A stretch of 64,000 nt of DNA from Monodelphis domestica (lineage: Eukaryota > Chordata > Mammalia > Didelphimorphia > Didelphidae): the NCBI RefSeq assembly GCF_027887165.1, contig NC_077232.1, positions 15,215,255-15,279,254 on the forward strand, given 5' to 3'. The translations under genes were made by a program, and so were the position numbers. Below, piece by piece: positions 23,850 to 35,745 of the stretch (its first letter is position 1; each line of letters begins with the position of its first letter). Under the pieces are notes generated by a model. The model was given only the letters and a program-made list of their open reading frames with translations, was not told the DNA's origin and did no database searches.

Positions 23850-24500
23850 CCTATTTACATATTATTGATATTTGCGATAGAGTGATCATTTAAAGTCAAC
23901 ATTCCCAATCATATCCCTGTTGAACAATGTGATCAATCATATATTTTTCTTCTGTTTCTGTTTCTACTGCCATGGTTCTTTCTCTGAATGTTGTAAAGAT
24001 GGGATTAACTCTCCCCTGCCCATTTTTAGATTTAATCACCAGAAGTTTTACACCCCACTTATTCTTAAGTGGAGAAGATTTGTGACCCACATGTGTGATA
24101 GTGGGTGAAGAATCAGAATTGACTGACTGCCCCCTGGGCAGTCCTAAGCAAAGCTTTCCCACATAAAGTGGGAAGAAGGCACTGGAAGTGATGATAGGAA
24201 TGGTCTTTAAAAGTTGCAAGAACTTCCTGTGAAAAGGACTTTTTCTTTCACTTGGACCCTGGAGGAGCTCTGGCTGAGGACTGCTTTCTATTTTCTAATA
24301 AGACTACCATGTGGATGGGTAAAAATGACTGATTCCCTCTCTTGGCTTGTTCTGGAGGTACTAGCCTCTGGAGAGGCCCCTCATCTCGGAGGAGGCCTCA
24401 TAACTAAAACCCTTGTTTAATTTACTTCTGGGCCCCATTTGCTGAGACCTTCTAAGCACTGCCTTTACTTAACTATCTTGTTAAGCAAAGAATGTTGACT
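23850..24500 (+). repeat. LTR-like sequence (probable solo LTR), unnamed family
   Basis: A moderately GC-rich island of about 600 bp in AT-rich DNA. A TATA-like 'tctttaaaagttgc' at about 24205 is followed about 85 bases later by an 'ctaataagact' polyadenylation-like signal and then a G/C-rich tail around 24350-24400, a promoter-plus-signal layout like U3-R-U5. No internal retroviral sequence adjoins. Short open frames on both strands here are not genes in my view. Confidence 0.45.
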
Positions 24501-24599
24501 TGTACCAAGAATATTATTAACATATGCAAGATGACTTAAATGTAGGTTTTTTGACTCAATAAATTATAATCTACCAACAAAAATAACTTCATTTTAATG

Positions 24600-25090
24600 A
24601 CTTACATTTCAAATAGCTTTTCTTAGGGAGGCCTTTGGAACTTTGTGTCAGAGAACAGAATCACAAAACAGAGAATGATTAGTTTAATAGGCATCTTTGG
24701 ACATCAAAATAAGAGTGGTACTCAAGGAATTTCCATTTCTCCATGAGAAACAGCTGCGTCCAGCATCTATGGCTAAAGAAAATAAGCCATTTCATTCAGA
24801 TTTTTACCGGTTTAATCTCCCTTACTTTAGACAAGTTTACTCTAGAGTTTGACTAAAAGAAGGCAAGGAAAAAAAGAATCATCCCCAGGGTGGTGTGGCT
24901 GAGCTCAAGCTGCCTTCTGATTGAGGAGTAAATAAAAACAGGCAGATGCCTTGGGTGCTAGAAGTATTTACCTTACTTAATTATGCCCTTAAGAAAATGT
25001 TTGATCTTAAAAAGTAGAGTCTGAGGAAATAATAGATTCACAGAGAAATATTGTTTATAAATAATACAATCTGATATAAATGTTCCTCAT
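24600..25090 (-). repeat. Possible antisense LTR
   Basis: On the - strand a purine tract 'caaagggggaaatgagg' leads into sequence that carries an 'attaaac' signal near its far end. This suggests a 3' LTR in antisense, but no paired copy or internal region was found. It may be something else. The bases 25091-25527 to its right are unassigned. Confidence 0.3.
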
Positions 25091-25546
25091 TTCCCCCTTT
25101 GATTCACTGAGATACAGTCTCCTCAACGCACCACTAACTTATATGACTATTAAAAATCTCAGGATGGAATTACCAGAAAAAACATCTGAATATATTAAAT
25201 ACTTCATCAAGGGTTTCGATTATTAGGTTGATGTGTTTGCCATAACCAGAATGTTGAGAGAGGAAAAGGGAGAAAGATTTACTGATACAATGACAGGAAC
25301 CAGTGAAGGCTGTAAGTAGACCTTACTGAGAACAATGGTGCATATGGAAGGAGTGAGATAGCAGGGTGTTCTTTCAGTCTCTTTCTTAGTAAATCATTCC
25401 TTTGTCCATTTCATCCATTTCATCAGGATATCACACCTTAGAGCTCAAAGGGCTCATGCAGCCATATGGTTTGCCAGAACATCTAAGCAACAGTTTGGTC
25501 TTCTGCTAATGTTTCCTCTTACTCATCCTAGAATAGGCTTTTTTTT

Positions 25547-25740
25547 AAACCCTTACCTTCTGTCTTGGAGTCAATACTGTGTATTGGCTCCGAGGCAGAA
25601 GAGTGGTAAGGGCTAGGCAATGGGGGTCAAGTGACTTGCCCAGGGTCACACAGCTGGGAAGTGGCTTAGGCCATATTTGAGCCTAGGACCTCCCGTCTCT
25701 AAGTCTGGCTCTCAATCCACTGAGCTACCCAGCTGCCCCC
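25547..25740 (-). mobile_element. Marsupial tRNA-type SINE with a clear target-site duplication
   Basis: A full-length SINE1-like element in antisense: poly-T/'aaacccttaccttc' at the left (3' end) and 'tacccagctgccccc' at the right (5' end). Both flanks carry 'ctagaataggctttttttt' (25528-25546 and 25740-25758), a textbook target-site duplication, which shows L1-type retroposition. It is one of the youngest insertions in the window. Confidence 0.95.
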
Positions 25741-25758
25741 TAGAATAGGCTTTTTTTT

Positions 25759-26619
25759 TAAAGCAACTTTTCCTAGCAGATTTGTTCCTATAATTCAATA
25801 ATTTGTAGAGATCCTGAATGTAGCTCTTAAAAGCCTTAGCAAAACAGCTCTGAACTCAACTTAATTCAATCATTTTAACTTTGCTTTGTGAAAAACCAAA
25901 ATATGAGGTAAAAATGAGCTCAAACCTTATGGTCCTTAGTTTATTAATAATATGGTTATAGGAAGAGAATCAAATTATCAACTACAAGTCCAGAGAATTT
26001 TTATTTTCCTCACTCATTGCTACTCTATCTTTATCTAATTCAGATATTTAGTTTTGGCCCTGGCAAAAACAGGCAAAAAGGAGAACCTATAAATCTGTGA
26101 GAATCTGGCTGAAAACCTTTACCAATGAAAACATGTGAGCTATGGTTAAGTGTACATTTTCAAACTGATATTAGCTTCAACAACATTTAAACTTTTTTGC
26201 ACTAGAAATTATTTCATCTTTCATTTCAGTTTCAATCCCCATAAAAGGAGAAATCACTATTTAAATTACTTAGACATTCCCTCCCTGTGATTTGAGTTAA
26301 TAAATTTTTGTGTTGATATATTTAGGAAATTCAAATGCAATTAGAACTCTGAAATTGTTAGGTTGTGCAGAGAGTGAATATAATTGCACATGTCAAACCG
26401 CAGACCCAATCTTTAGAACTTGTTGTTACAACCTATAAAAGCCCTTTGCATTCTGTTAGATATTATTTACATGTGACATAGCTAATCTTCTGATTTTGTT
26501 ATTTTAGCAAAGAATGTTGACTCTAGCTCTTCATTCTTTTACCTACTATATTTTTTTCATTCTAGCTGTCAATCTCCACCCAAAGGAGGATGGTATCTGT
26601 TAAGGATCTTGCCCTGTTG
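25759..26619. other. Unassigned DNA
   Basis: AT-rich. No gene, repeat or RNA seen. Confidence 0.5.
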
Positions 26620-26870
26620 ATTGTTGCTAGTCATTTTTGTATGATTTCCAACTTTTTAGAACCATTTTTGTGTTCTTGGCAGAAATACTAGAATGGATTA
26701 CCACTTCCATCTTTAATTCATTTTACAGATGAGACAACTTAGGCAAACAGGGTAAAGTGAATTGCCTATGTTCACACAACTAGTAACTATTTGTCAGACT
26801 GAAACTCAGAAAGATGAGCTTTCCTGACTCATAGCCTAGCACTCTATCCACAGTGCTACCTAGCTTCCCC
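26620..26870 (-). mobile_element. MAR1-like CORE-SINE, antisense
   Basis: Marsupial CORE-SINE read on the - strand. In + orientation it shows 'cattttacagatgagac', 'ttcacacaactagtaac' and ends 'gtgctacctagcttcccc'. The same family lies in + orientation at 43510 and 63183. Full length or nearly so. Confidence 0.82.
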
Positions 26871-27199
26871 ATTTTATTCTATAAACTAGCACATAAGTAA
26901 CAATATTTTCTGTATGTAGATTACTTCTATCATTTAAATCTAAAGGCCACAGAAATAAATTTACCTAAGAGATGCTTATTTTACTCCAATTACAACAACA
27001 ATAAAACTCTGGTGTGAGATGCTTAAGCTTACTAAGTAATTACTTCCAGATTGTATCAAATGACTTATATATAGTAGAATATGCTTAAGTTATTAACCAT
27101 GTGCAAATGGAAAAGATATTACATTTATATAGTTCAGTGCTCTCAAATATTTTCTAAACAAGAAGACATATTTAAAGTAATTCTTGATATTCTAGCACT
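26871..27199. other. Unassigned DNA
   Basis: AT-rich, nothing recognised. Confidence 0.5.
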
Positions 27200-29170
27200 T
27201 CTGAGGTTAATATGGCTGCAGTGTAGAGACAGGGCTCTTCCTCTCCTCACCACTGACTGATATTGAGTGACTCAAGAGGACAAAAAACCAACATCAGATG
27301 AGTGAAGGGGCTCCACAATAGGACACAGCATTGAAGGTAGGTGGGATTTGGGCACATCCACTTTCTAAAGGGGCGAAATAGCTACCAAAAAGATGCAAGC
27401 TGATCAACCCTCCCCCACTCCAGAATCAAAGTGAGTGTGGAGCAATCTTTAGGTTCTCAGGAGCTTGCTAAGAATCCCACAGACTTACTCCTGAAAGCAG
27501 CTAGACATGGGACCCCAGGAGGCTGGGGAATGTGGACCTTGGGTTCAAATATAGAACAGAGATGGCAGCACACACTAGAAGCCACAGAGACTCAAAAAAT
27601 AGGCAAAAACAACTCTATAGCTTGATACACAGAGAGCCTGCCGTCCTCCCTCAGACTTCTGGCTGGGAAGGGAAGAAAAAATAAACATAGCAATGGCCAG
27701 CAATGCCCAAGAAATACAATCTTCAAACACCAAAATGATTAAGAGAAAGGCATTGATCCTTGACAATTTTTATGGAGAAAAAATCCAGACTACAGAAGAT
27801 ACAGCAGAGAATGACAAACAAGTAAACACATCCACACCTTCCAAAAAAAATGGAAATTTGTCACAGGCTCTTGAAGAGCTTAAATTTGAGATGATTAATA
27901 AAATGATTAAGATAGAAGAAACCAGGTAAGAAAAATAGAAAATAGTTCAAAAAACAACAGTTTAAAAGACAGAAACTCCCACTTGGAAAAAGAAGTCCAG
28001 AAATCAAATTGAATGATAAGCAAATTGGAGACCAGAATTAAACAGCTGGAAGCCATGAAAAGCAGGATTGACCAAACCAATAAGGAAAATGAAAAGATCA
28101 TAGCTGAAAACCAGTCTTTAAACAAGAATTGTGCAAGTGTAAGCTAATGATGTAACAAGACAGCAAGAATTAATAAAAATAAAGTCAAAAGAATGACAAA
28201 ATAGAAGGAAACATGAAATGCCTCTCTGAGAAAATGACCAATGTGGAAAACCAATATAGAAGAGATAATTTGAAAATAATAGACCTACCTGAAACCCTGG
28301 AAAAAAATGGTAAACTTGATATCATACTAAAAGAAATTATCCAAGAAAACTGCCCTGAGGTTCTTCAACAAGAGCCATAATAGACACTGAAAAAAACAAT
28401 CCATAGATCACCCTCTACATTAAATAATCAAAAGAAACTCCAAGAAATGTAACTGCCAAATTCAAAAGTTTCCAAGCTAAGGAGAAAATATTACAAGAAG
28501 CTAGAAAGAGACAATTATAATCTCATCTTCACACTAACCTAAAGTTTGAAGCAAAAAAATTAATTGAGTAAACTATGAATCAGTCTCCTCTGCTTCCCAG
28601 AAACTGGAAGACTGACTTTGAAAAAGGAGAATGAAATCTGAAGAATTAGAGATCAGGCCTAGACATTATAGCCCAGTAATGGCAAACCTATGGCACAGGT
28701 GCCCAAAGGGGCATGTAGAGCCCTTTCTGCGTGCACACCTCTAGTCACCCATCAGAATTTGTTACTAGAAAGCAAGAGTCACTGAGGGTGGAACTGTCCC
28801 CTTCTTCTCTCCATGTGTCTAAGGACATTCCTCTCATCACTCTTCCCTCTACCCAAAAGTCCTAGGGGAAAGTGTATTCTCTCTCCTATCTGGGGAGGGG
28901 GAGAATGGGGTGGTGGGAGATGGGGAGCAGAGTTCAGCACTTGGTCTCTGAAAGGAGATGGACACAGTACTTAGTCTGAGGGTGGGGTGCACGCAGGGTC
29001 TGGCACTCCATCTCTAAAAGATTCACCATCACTGCTCTAGCAAAGTACAAAGATTATGAATTAGAGTTACTTCTTTCCTACAGACTTAATCTAAAAGAAT
29101 ACAGTGAACCTTTAAGAACCTAAATAACATTAAAATTGCCCTCAATCAACCCAAACTCTGTGTTAATGCA
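27200..29170 (+). mobile_element. L1 front half (5' UTR and ORF1), interrupted by a hAT element
   Basis: The 5' UTR-like part (about 27200-27690) is followed by ORF1 from the ATG at 27693. ORF1 opens with MASNAQEIQ and a lysine-rich, coiled-coil-like start, which stays open for 78 codons to a stop at 27927-27929. Further ORF1 pieces follow in shifted frames (IIDLPETLEKNGKLDII at about 28278, ENCPEVLQQE). The ORF1 C-terminal part resumes right of the hAT insertion ('cctttaagaacctaaat' gives TFKNLN-like residues near 29110). ORF2 is not seen. It is a dead L1 of a different subfamily from that at 16700. Confidence 0.75.
28674..29034. mobile_element. Non-autonomous hAT-type DNA transposon inside L1 ORF1
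   Basis: A 361-bp element with imperfect terminal inverted repeats: left CAGTAATGGCAAACCT, right (reverse complement) CAGTGATGGTGAATCT. The 8 flanking bases on each side (ttatagcc / ctctagca) agree at five of eight positions, as expected for a worn 8-bp hAT target duplication. No transposase is encoded. L1 ORF1 sequence is found on both sides, so the transposon came after the L1. It resembles the Charlie-like hAT elements of marsupials. Confidence 0.75.
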
Positions 29171-29934
29171 TTTTTCTCAAGTGGTTGTAAAATATAAGTA
29201 TCCCTTATTTCTAAAGCTTTGTAAATTCATATACCTTACATGCTTTCTTTCCCTAAAATTATATAAAAGCCTTGAATTCTGTACTTCTGAGAAAATTCTA
29301 AGTAATTAGTTATTCCAAAGCAGTTGTCTCTGCAAGATGTCTGTAATCATTTTCTTCTTTATTCTTATTACAAATGTTATTCTTAAATAGAACTAGGTAG
29401 TATTTTATTACTTTTCAGATTGCCAGTACCATCCACAGGATTATCCCTAGAGCCCCGAATGTATTACCAGCCATCTTCCTGGGAGCTCAAATTGAATAAG
29501 TTGCCATAAGAGTCCCTAAAAGGTATAAAATAAATACATACTAAATTATTGGAAAACCCACCTACAAATAGAAAATAGATTTATCTATAATTGATAGAGA
29601 CAGTCTCAGAGGAGGCATCTCAATAAGTAAATAAAGAAATAAAATTCATTTGAAATTTCCTTTCTTGGAGTTGTTGTTCTCATCTTCTTTCTTTTTGCTA
29701 TCTCCATTGATAGACTTTTCCAGACAAATACCTGATTCCTTCCTCTTGAAATATTTTAATAGCTTTGAATCTCTAATCAGCCACTGATTAAATCTTTTTC
29801 CCTTTACCGATTTATTTTGCCCAATCCTAGTTAAAGAGATCTTAATTAGGAAGTAGCCATTCGAAGAAATAGAAATGGATGTTTCATTTCTGATAAAGAA
29901 AGCTAACAACTACTCATCTCTTTGGATTTCATAA
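29171..29934. other. Unassigned DNA left of the duplication block
   Basis: AT-rich. An antisense open frame of 87 codons at 29646-29909 has no recognisable motif and is probably chance. Confidence 0.45.
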
Positions 29935-32010
29935 GTTAAGGCCTGGTACCCATGAGGTACTTAATATTTCTTTATTGACTGACCAACATTTATAGCAGTT
30001 CCCTAATTTTCTTCTCTTTTATGTGGTAGTTTTATTTTCTCTTTTGCTTGTATGCCATCTTTCATTAATCAGAGGGATTAACCAGGATAGGAAGCCTTTC
30101 TTGGGTGGGAACTCTGTAATTTTATTGCAACTGGCATAGTTTTATTTACCTGCAGCACTAAGAAATTAAATAAATTGCTCATAGGCATAAATATAGTTTG
30201 TGTAAGAAATTTGGATTTAAACCTTAATGTTTCTTATTTCTTTATTTTCTTACTTCAATATCTATGGATATGCTACATTAAAAACATTTATGGTAGAATT
30301 AAGGTTAATAGTAATAAAATGGTAGTATTTAATATAATGATAGGGTACATGTCCATAATAAATTGAATTTTTCAAAACACTTTCTTCAATGAAATTCATT
30401 TCAAATTGTACTTCCCATAATTATGTGAGGTTTCCCCCCCACTTTGTTAAATAGAGATATGGGGATACAAAGAGATGAGGTATGGGTAATAGAACTAAAA
30501 CACAAATCTCCTAATTTCTTCCAAGACTATTTTTTACAATATGATCTTAAAGTGTAAGTTTCAGGCTTACAGTACAAATATTTTGAAAACTTTGACCATC
30601 TCTCCTTGCCCAATTTTACTTGGGTACAAAACTATACATTGACAATTTATATGGATTGGAATAGTAATCACATTAGTAGCTATAACAATAATTATAGTAA
30701 AAATAACAATTAAACCTGATATTTGTCATGGTCAAGGCTATGTGAGAATACAGGTGACATTTCCATTTTATAGAGACCAACCTGAGGCTCAGATAAATTA
30801 AAAGACTTCCCTTTATTCATGCAGCTTCTGTTTGTTAATGAAGATTAGATTGAGGGTTTCCTTGATTCAAAGCTGCCTCCTTGGACATTACACCGTACCA
30901 AAATCAAATTCTGCAGGGTTACCTTTCTTGTAGAGATCAATATAGGAGACTGAATTTACACCATCAAAAAGCAAACTGGACAGTCATAAAATGAAAAAAA
31001 ATACATCTGAATAACATATCTGTCTTTTTGTGTCTCCTCTCTTTTCAAAACACAAATACATGTATATACATGTAGATACATCTCTCTATATATGCATATA
31101 TGTGTGTATACATTACATAGAGGTATACATATGGATATAGAATTTCCCTCTGACCTACTCATAAGAATAAGAGAGGGCCCACAGATTATTTTTTGCCCAA
31201 ATAAATACATTTGAGTTTCATTTGAAGTTTCAGAGAAGGGGAGCTAAAACTGAATCATGTGAAGCTACTGGATTTGTTGGAATGTTAATGATTCTTAGGT
31301 GAGAAGAAATATTTTGCCAATTTATCCTTGGAGAATTGCTTCCTAAAGTCCCCAGAGAAGCTGACATTGTTGTCTTCCCCTTATTAGTCATAGATTCTCT
31401 GTCTTTCCCCTTGAGTATAATTATATAAGGTCTACATTCTTTTATAAATAACATGGGGAAAGTGTATGTCAAGTATAATTTCTAAATAATCCATAAAGGA
31501 TATTCATTTGATTTTTTAACCTTTTCCAAAAAGCAAGACTATCACATTTGGTTTCTCTGAAATGCATTTTATTAGACATTTTAATCTACGTGGGGTTGAG
31601 AGTATAAAGTATAAATATATTCGTGTGTGTATTATTAATGTTAATCTGTTTCTATAAGTACATATATTATTAGTTGTTATCCTTCATACTCCAAGAGGGA
31701 AAACCAAAATGGCATTACTACATTGGAGCCAGTGTATAATGTTTCCAGCTGTTACTTATCAAACAAATATGAGATGGGAAGGTTCTATAATGGGAGTGGA
31801 CATAAAGGGTCCATATAAACACATGAGATAAAAAATCTCTAAATTTGCACATCTCATGCTCATTTTGAACTAATATAATCCTGTTTTGTTCATAGACATC
31901 TTTGATATGGGCATGCCATGCTGGATGGTCCTGTGCCAACTTTTACCCTTTTTTACAAAAGATACCAAAATTCTAAGATCCCTGTTAATGCAAATAAGGA
32001 TATATATAAA
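29935..32010. repeat. Segmental duplication block, partial copy 1 (no receptor gene)
   Basis: Two parts align to the upstream flank of the first OR gene: 29940-30070 matches 40150-40300, and 30100-32010 matches about 43790-46320 (for example 'gcataaatatagtttgtgt' here, 'gcacaaatatagtttgtgt' at 43882, and 'atgccatgctg' at 31915 and 46262). The sequence at 40300-43780 has no counterpart here. No OR coding trace is seen to the left. Divergence is moderate with many small indels, so the duplication is not recent. Confidence 0.75.
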
Positions 32011-32039
32011 TATTATATATGTATATGTGTGTTTATTCA

Positions 32040-33640
32040 TATATTCATATAGTCATAAATTCCTCAGAATGGTTCTGGGTCATTGTACTGCTGTTAGTAG
32101 CAAAGCCCATCACAATTGATTATTCCATTATATTGCTGTTACTCTGTTTCTTGTTCTTCTGATTCTATTTATTTCACTCTGCATCAATTCATGTAAGTCT
32201 TTTCAGTTCTTTCTGAAATCATCCTTTTATAATTTCTTTTAGCATGATAGTATTCCATCACTATCATGTACCACAATCTTTTCAACCATTTCCCAGTTGA
32301 TGGAGATCCCTTTAATTTCCAATTCTTTGTCACCACAAAGAGAGCAGCTATAAATTTTGTAAAAACCGATCCTTTCTTATTTTTTAAAAATCTCTTTGGG
32401 ATATATAACTATTAATAGTATTCCTGGATGAAAAGTTATGCATTCTTTTATGTCCCTTTGGACATCATTTCAAATTTCCCTTCAGAATGGTTAGATCAGT
32501 TCACAATTCCACCAGCAATGTATTAGTAACCCAATTTTGCCACATCCTCTGCAACATTTATCACTTTCTTTTACTATCATATTGCCCAATCTGTTACATA
32601 TGAGTTGGCACCTCAGAGTTGTTTTAATTTTCATTTATCTAATTATGAAGGATTTAGAACATTTTTTCATATGATTATTGATAGTTTTGATTTCTTCATC
32701 TGAACACTATTTATTCATATCTCTTAACTATTTGTTAAATTGGGATTTGTAGTTCTATAAACTTGACTTAGTTCTTTATGTATTTGAGAAAAGATACATT
32801 TATCAAAGAAATGTGTAATAAAATTTTTCTCAATTTGTTGTTTCCCTTCTAACAATGACTGTGTTTCTACAAAACCTTTTCAATTTAATATACTCACAAT
32901 TATTCATTTTACATCTTGTAAACCTCTCTATCTCTTGTTTGGTCATAAAAATCTTCCCTTCTTCAGAGATCTGACATGTAGACTCTTCTATTTTCCCTTA
33001 ATTTACTTATAATATCACCTTTTATGTCTAAATTATATACCAATTTTTATCTAATCTTTGTAGATGGTAGGAGATTTTGACCTATACTTATTTTTTCATG
33101 TAGTTATATAATTGTCCCAGCAGTTTTTGTTAAGTAGTGATTCTTTATCCCAAATGTTGGAAACTTTAGGTTTATCAAACACTAGATTTCTGAAATCATT
33201 TACCCCTAATCTATTTCATTGATTCACCATTGCATTTTTTAGCCAATATCAGATTGTTTTGAAGATTACTAGTTTTTAGTACAGTTTAAGATCTGGTATT
33301 GCTATAACAACTTCCTTCACATTTGTTTCCCATGCATTCCCTTGATTATTCTTGATGTTTTCTTCTTCCAGATGAATTTTGTTATTATTTTTTCTAAATC
33401 TATAAGGTAGGGTTTTGTTCATAGTTTCATTGGTATTATACTAAATAAGTAAATTAATTTAGGTACAATTGTCATTTTTATTATTATAGCTACTATTCCC
33501 CTATCTTGGCTCAACCTTTTCTCACCATTGTGAAGTGCTTTTAAGTAAAATTTCTGTTTCTTCTGTTGAGGTTTTGCTGCTACTGGGATGTTTTTACATT
33601 ATCATAGGAATGAATAATATAGAATTTTAAGGCTATTATT
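32040..33640 (-). mobile_element. L1 3' half, antisense
   Basis: L1 ORF2 C-terminal half and 3' tail in antisense. On the - strand one reads 'cttacatgaattgatgcag', 'agtgaaataaatagaatc' and the ORF2 part around 33120-33300. The reading frame is broken by many stops. Its 3' end is at the left. It meets another L1 in opposite orientation at the microsatellite 33722-33796. Confidence 0.78.
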
Positions 33641-33721
33641 CTGTGTCAGACATATTACTTATAAAATCCTTCTCAATTCCTCAGATATATTTAAATGTCT
33701 CTGCCTATCTATCAATTGATA

Positions 33722-33796
<75 letters not shown>
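33722..33796. repeat. Compound (TA)n(GA)n microsatellite
   Basis: About 16 TA units are followed directly by about 20 GA units. It separates two L1 fragments in opposite orientation. Confidence 0.95.
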
Positions 33797-33799
<3 letters not shown>

Positions 33800-34973
33800 T
33801 GGAGAAATTTTATTCAATATGCAGAAGACACAAGATAATTGAAAGTCTACTTTTGAAGACAAACCTAAGGATTATATGAACATAGTTTGATAACACTCTC
33901 CACACAAATGAAGTCAGACCAAAATGAGTGGGAAAAAAATTACTCATGAGTGGACCAAATCAATAAAATTAAAATGACAATTCTGCCTTACTTAATTTAT
34001 TCAGTATCATACTAATCAAACTACCAAAATTATTTCATAATCTAGAAAAAATAATAAATTGCATATGGAAGAACAAAAGGTGAAGAATATTAAGCATATT
34101 GGTGAAAAAATACATAAAGGAATGTAGTCTAGATGTAGAAGATATCAAACTAAACTAAAGTGGTAATCATCAAAAAATCTGATATTGTCTAATAAATAGA
34201 GTGGTGGATCTATTGAATAAGTGGGTAATCAGTAAATAAATAGTAATATAGTAAATAAATATAGTAATGCAGTGTTTGATAAACTCAAAGATCCATATTT
34301 TTGGAGGAAGAATTCAATCTTTGACAAAAACTACTAGGAAAACTGAAACCAGTATCACAAAAACTATGATAAACCAACATCTCATACCATATACCAAGGT
34401 AAAATAAAAATGTACCCTTTGTCTCAGAATTAAGATGAAAATATAAATTAGAAAAATATTAAAGAATTTACCTGTCAAACATAAATAATTTATGATCTAA
34501 TAAGACAAAATATTTTGTGAAGTGTAATAAGCAATTATGACTTCATTAAATTTTTTAGAATATTTTACATTAAATATCCAATACAACCAAGATCATAAGG
34601 GAAACAAAAAATTGGTGAAATGTGTTTTCATTAAATATCTCTGTTCATTTCTCAAATATAGAGAGAAATGATTCAAACTTATAAGAATACAAGGCCTTCT
34701 TCAGTTAATAGATGGCCAAAGGATATGAATAAGCAGTTCTCAAATAAAGAAATTAAAATTATCTCTACTGATATGAAAAAAATCTCTAAATCACAATTAA
34801 TTAAAGAAATGTGTAGTAAAATAACTCTGACATATGACCTCATATCTATAAGATTGGCAAATATAACCAAAAAGGCAAATTATAAATGTTGAAGACAATG
34901 TGAGAAAATTGGAATATTTATACATTGATGGGATTGTGAGCTAATACAACCATTTTGGATAACAGCTTAGAAC
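33800..34973 (+). mobile_element. L1 ORF2 3' part, sense
   Basis: The sequence follows L1 ORF2: 'actctccacacaaatgaag', 'aatcaaactaccaaaatta', then 'agttaatagatggccaaag' and the later 'gaagacaatgtgagaaaat'. A 74-codon open piece remains at 34668-34892; the rest has many stops. It covers some of the same L1 region as the antisense copy, so these are two insertions, not one element with an inverted 5' end. Confidence 0.75.
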
Positions 34974-35516
34974 CATGAACCCCAGCAGTGCTAGGCAAAT
35001 TGGAAGGCTGTGATTGGTTCCCATGAAGTAGGGGAGTGAGACAGGAAGTGACATTGAGTAAACTGCTTTAAAAAGGCCAGCCCAAGGATCCAGTCATTCA
35101 TTCTGTGTTGGTGAACTAGACTGAAAGGAGACTCTCGGAGGCAGTCACTTTTTCCTGGACACATCCTGGGCTGGATCATTCTGCTTTGGAGAGGCTTGCT
35201 GGGTGAGTGACTCAGGCTGAAGGAAGAAGCTTGCATTGGTGAATTTATGGCTGAAGATGCCACCAGGACTTCCACATGGAGATCAAGACTTGAGGGAGCC
35301 CTTGCCAGGTGCTGAGCTGAACTTCACTGGAGCAGCACTAAGGGTGCTCCAATTCTCTACCTCCATCATACATTTCCCACATTAATATCTCTACCTTGTA
35401 AATAAAAGCTGCTAATAATTTTTCTGACTTAAGGGTTAATGTAAGTTGACTCAAGTAAGTTTTCAGGAATTACTTTCCCTTGTTTAAGGAGTGAAATTCA
35501 GTTAACCAAAGTTGAG
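34974..35516 (+). repeat. LTR-like sequence (probable solo LTR), unnamed family
   Basis: A 540-bp block of higher GC than its surroundings, starting TG after the L1. It has 'gtgattggttccc' (CCAAT-type box in inverse), a TATA-like 'gctttaaaaaggcc' at about 35063, and an 'aaataaaagctgct' polyadenylation-type signal near 35399. That is the order of U3-R-U5. No second copy exists in the window to fix the ends. Confidence 0.55.
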
Positions 35517-35546
35517 AGAGAGATTCACATAAAATAGAGAGATAAA

Positions 35547-35745
35547 GGGGGCAGCTTGGTATCTCAGTGGATTGAGAGCCAGGCCTAGAGGTGGGGGGTC
35601 CTAGGTTCAAATCTGGAGTCAGACACTTACAAGCTTTGTGACCTTGGACAAGTCACTTAACCCCCATTGCCTAGCCTTTACCACTCTTCTGCCTTGGAAC
35701 CAATACACACTATTGATTCCAAGATGGAAGGTAAGGGTTAAAAAT
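35547..35745 (+). mobile_element. Marsupial tRNA-type SINE (SINE1-like)
   Basis: Full length: 'gggggcagcttggt' head, 'gattgagagccaggcct', 'ggttcaaatctgg', 'cttaacccccattgcc', and the end 'ccaagatggaaggtaag'. Flanks 'aatagagagataaa' and 'aatagaaagttaaa' look like a slightly worn target-site duplication. Confidence 0.93.

Noticed and set aside
23896-24420. Open frames on both strands as genes
   Set aside because: They fall in an LTR-like block with promoter and polyadenylation-like signals, and have no domain likeness.
29171-29934. OR pseudogene in the receptor-less duplication copy
   Set aside because: I looked for OR motifs on both strands and found none.
32040-34973. Single L1 with 5' inversion (twin priming)
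   Set aside because: Both arms cover overlapping parts of ORF2, so they come from two insertions.
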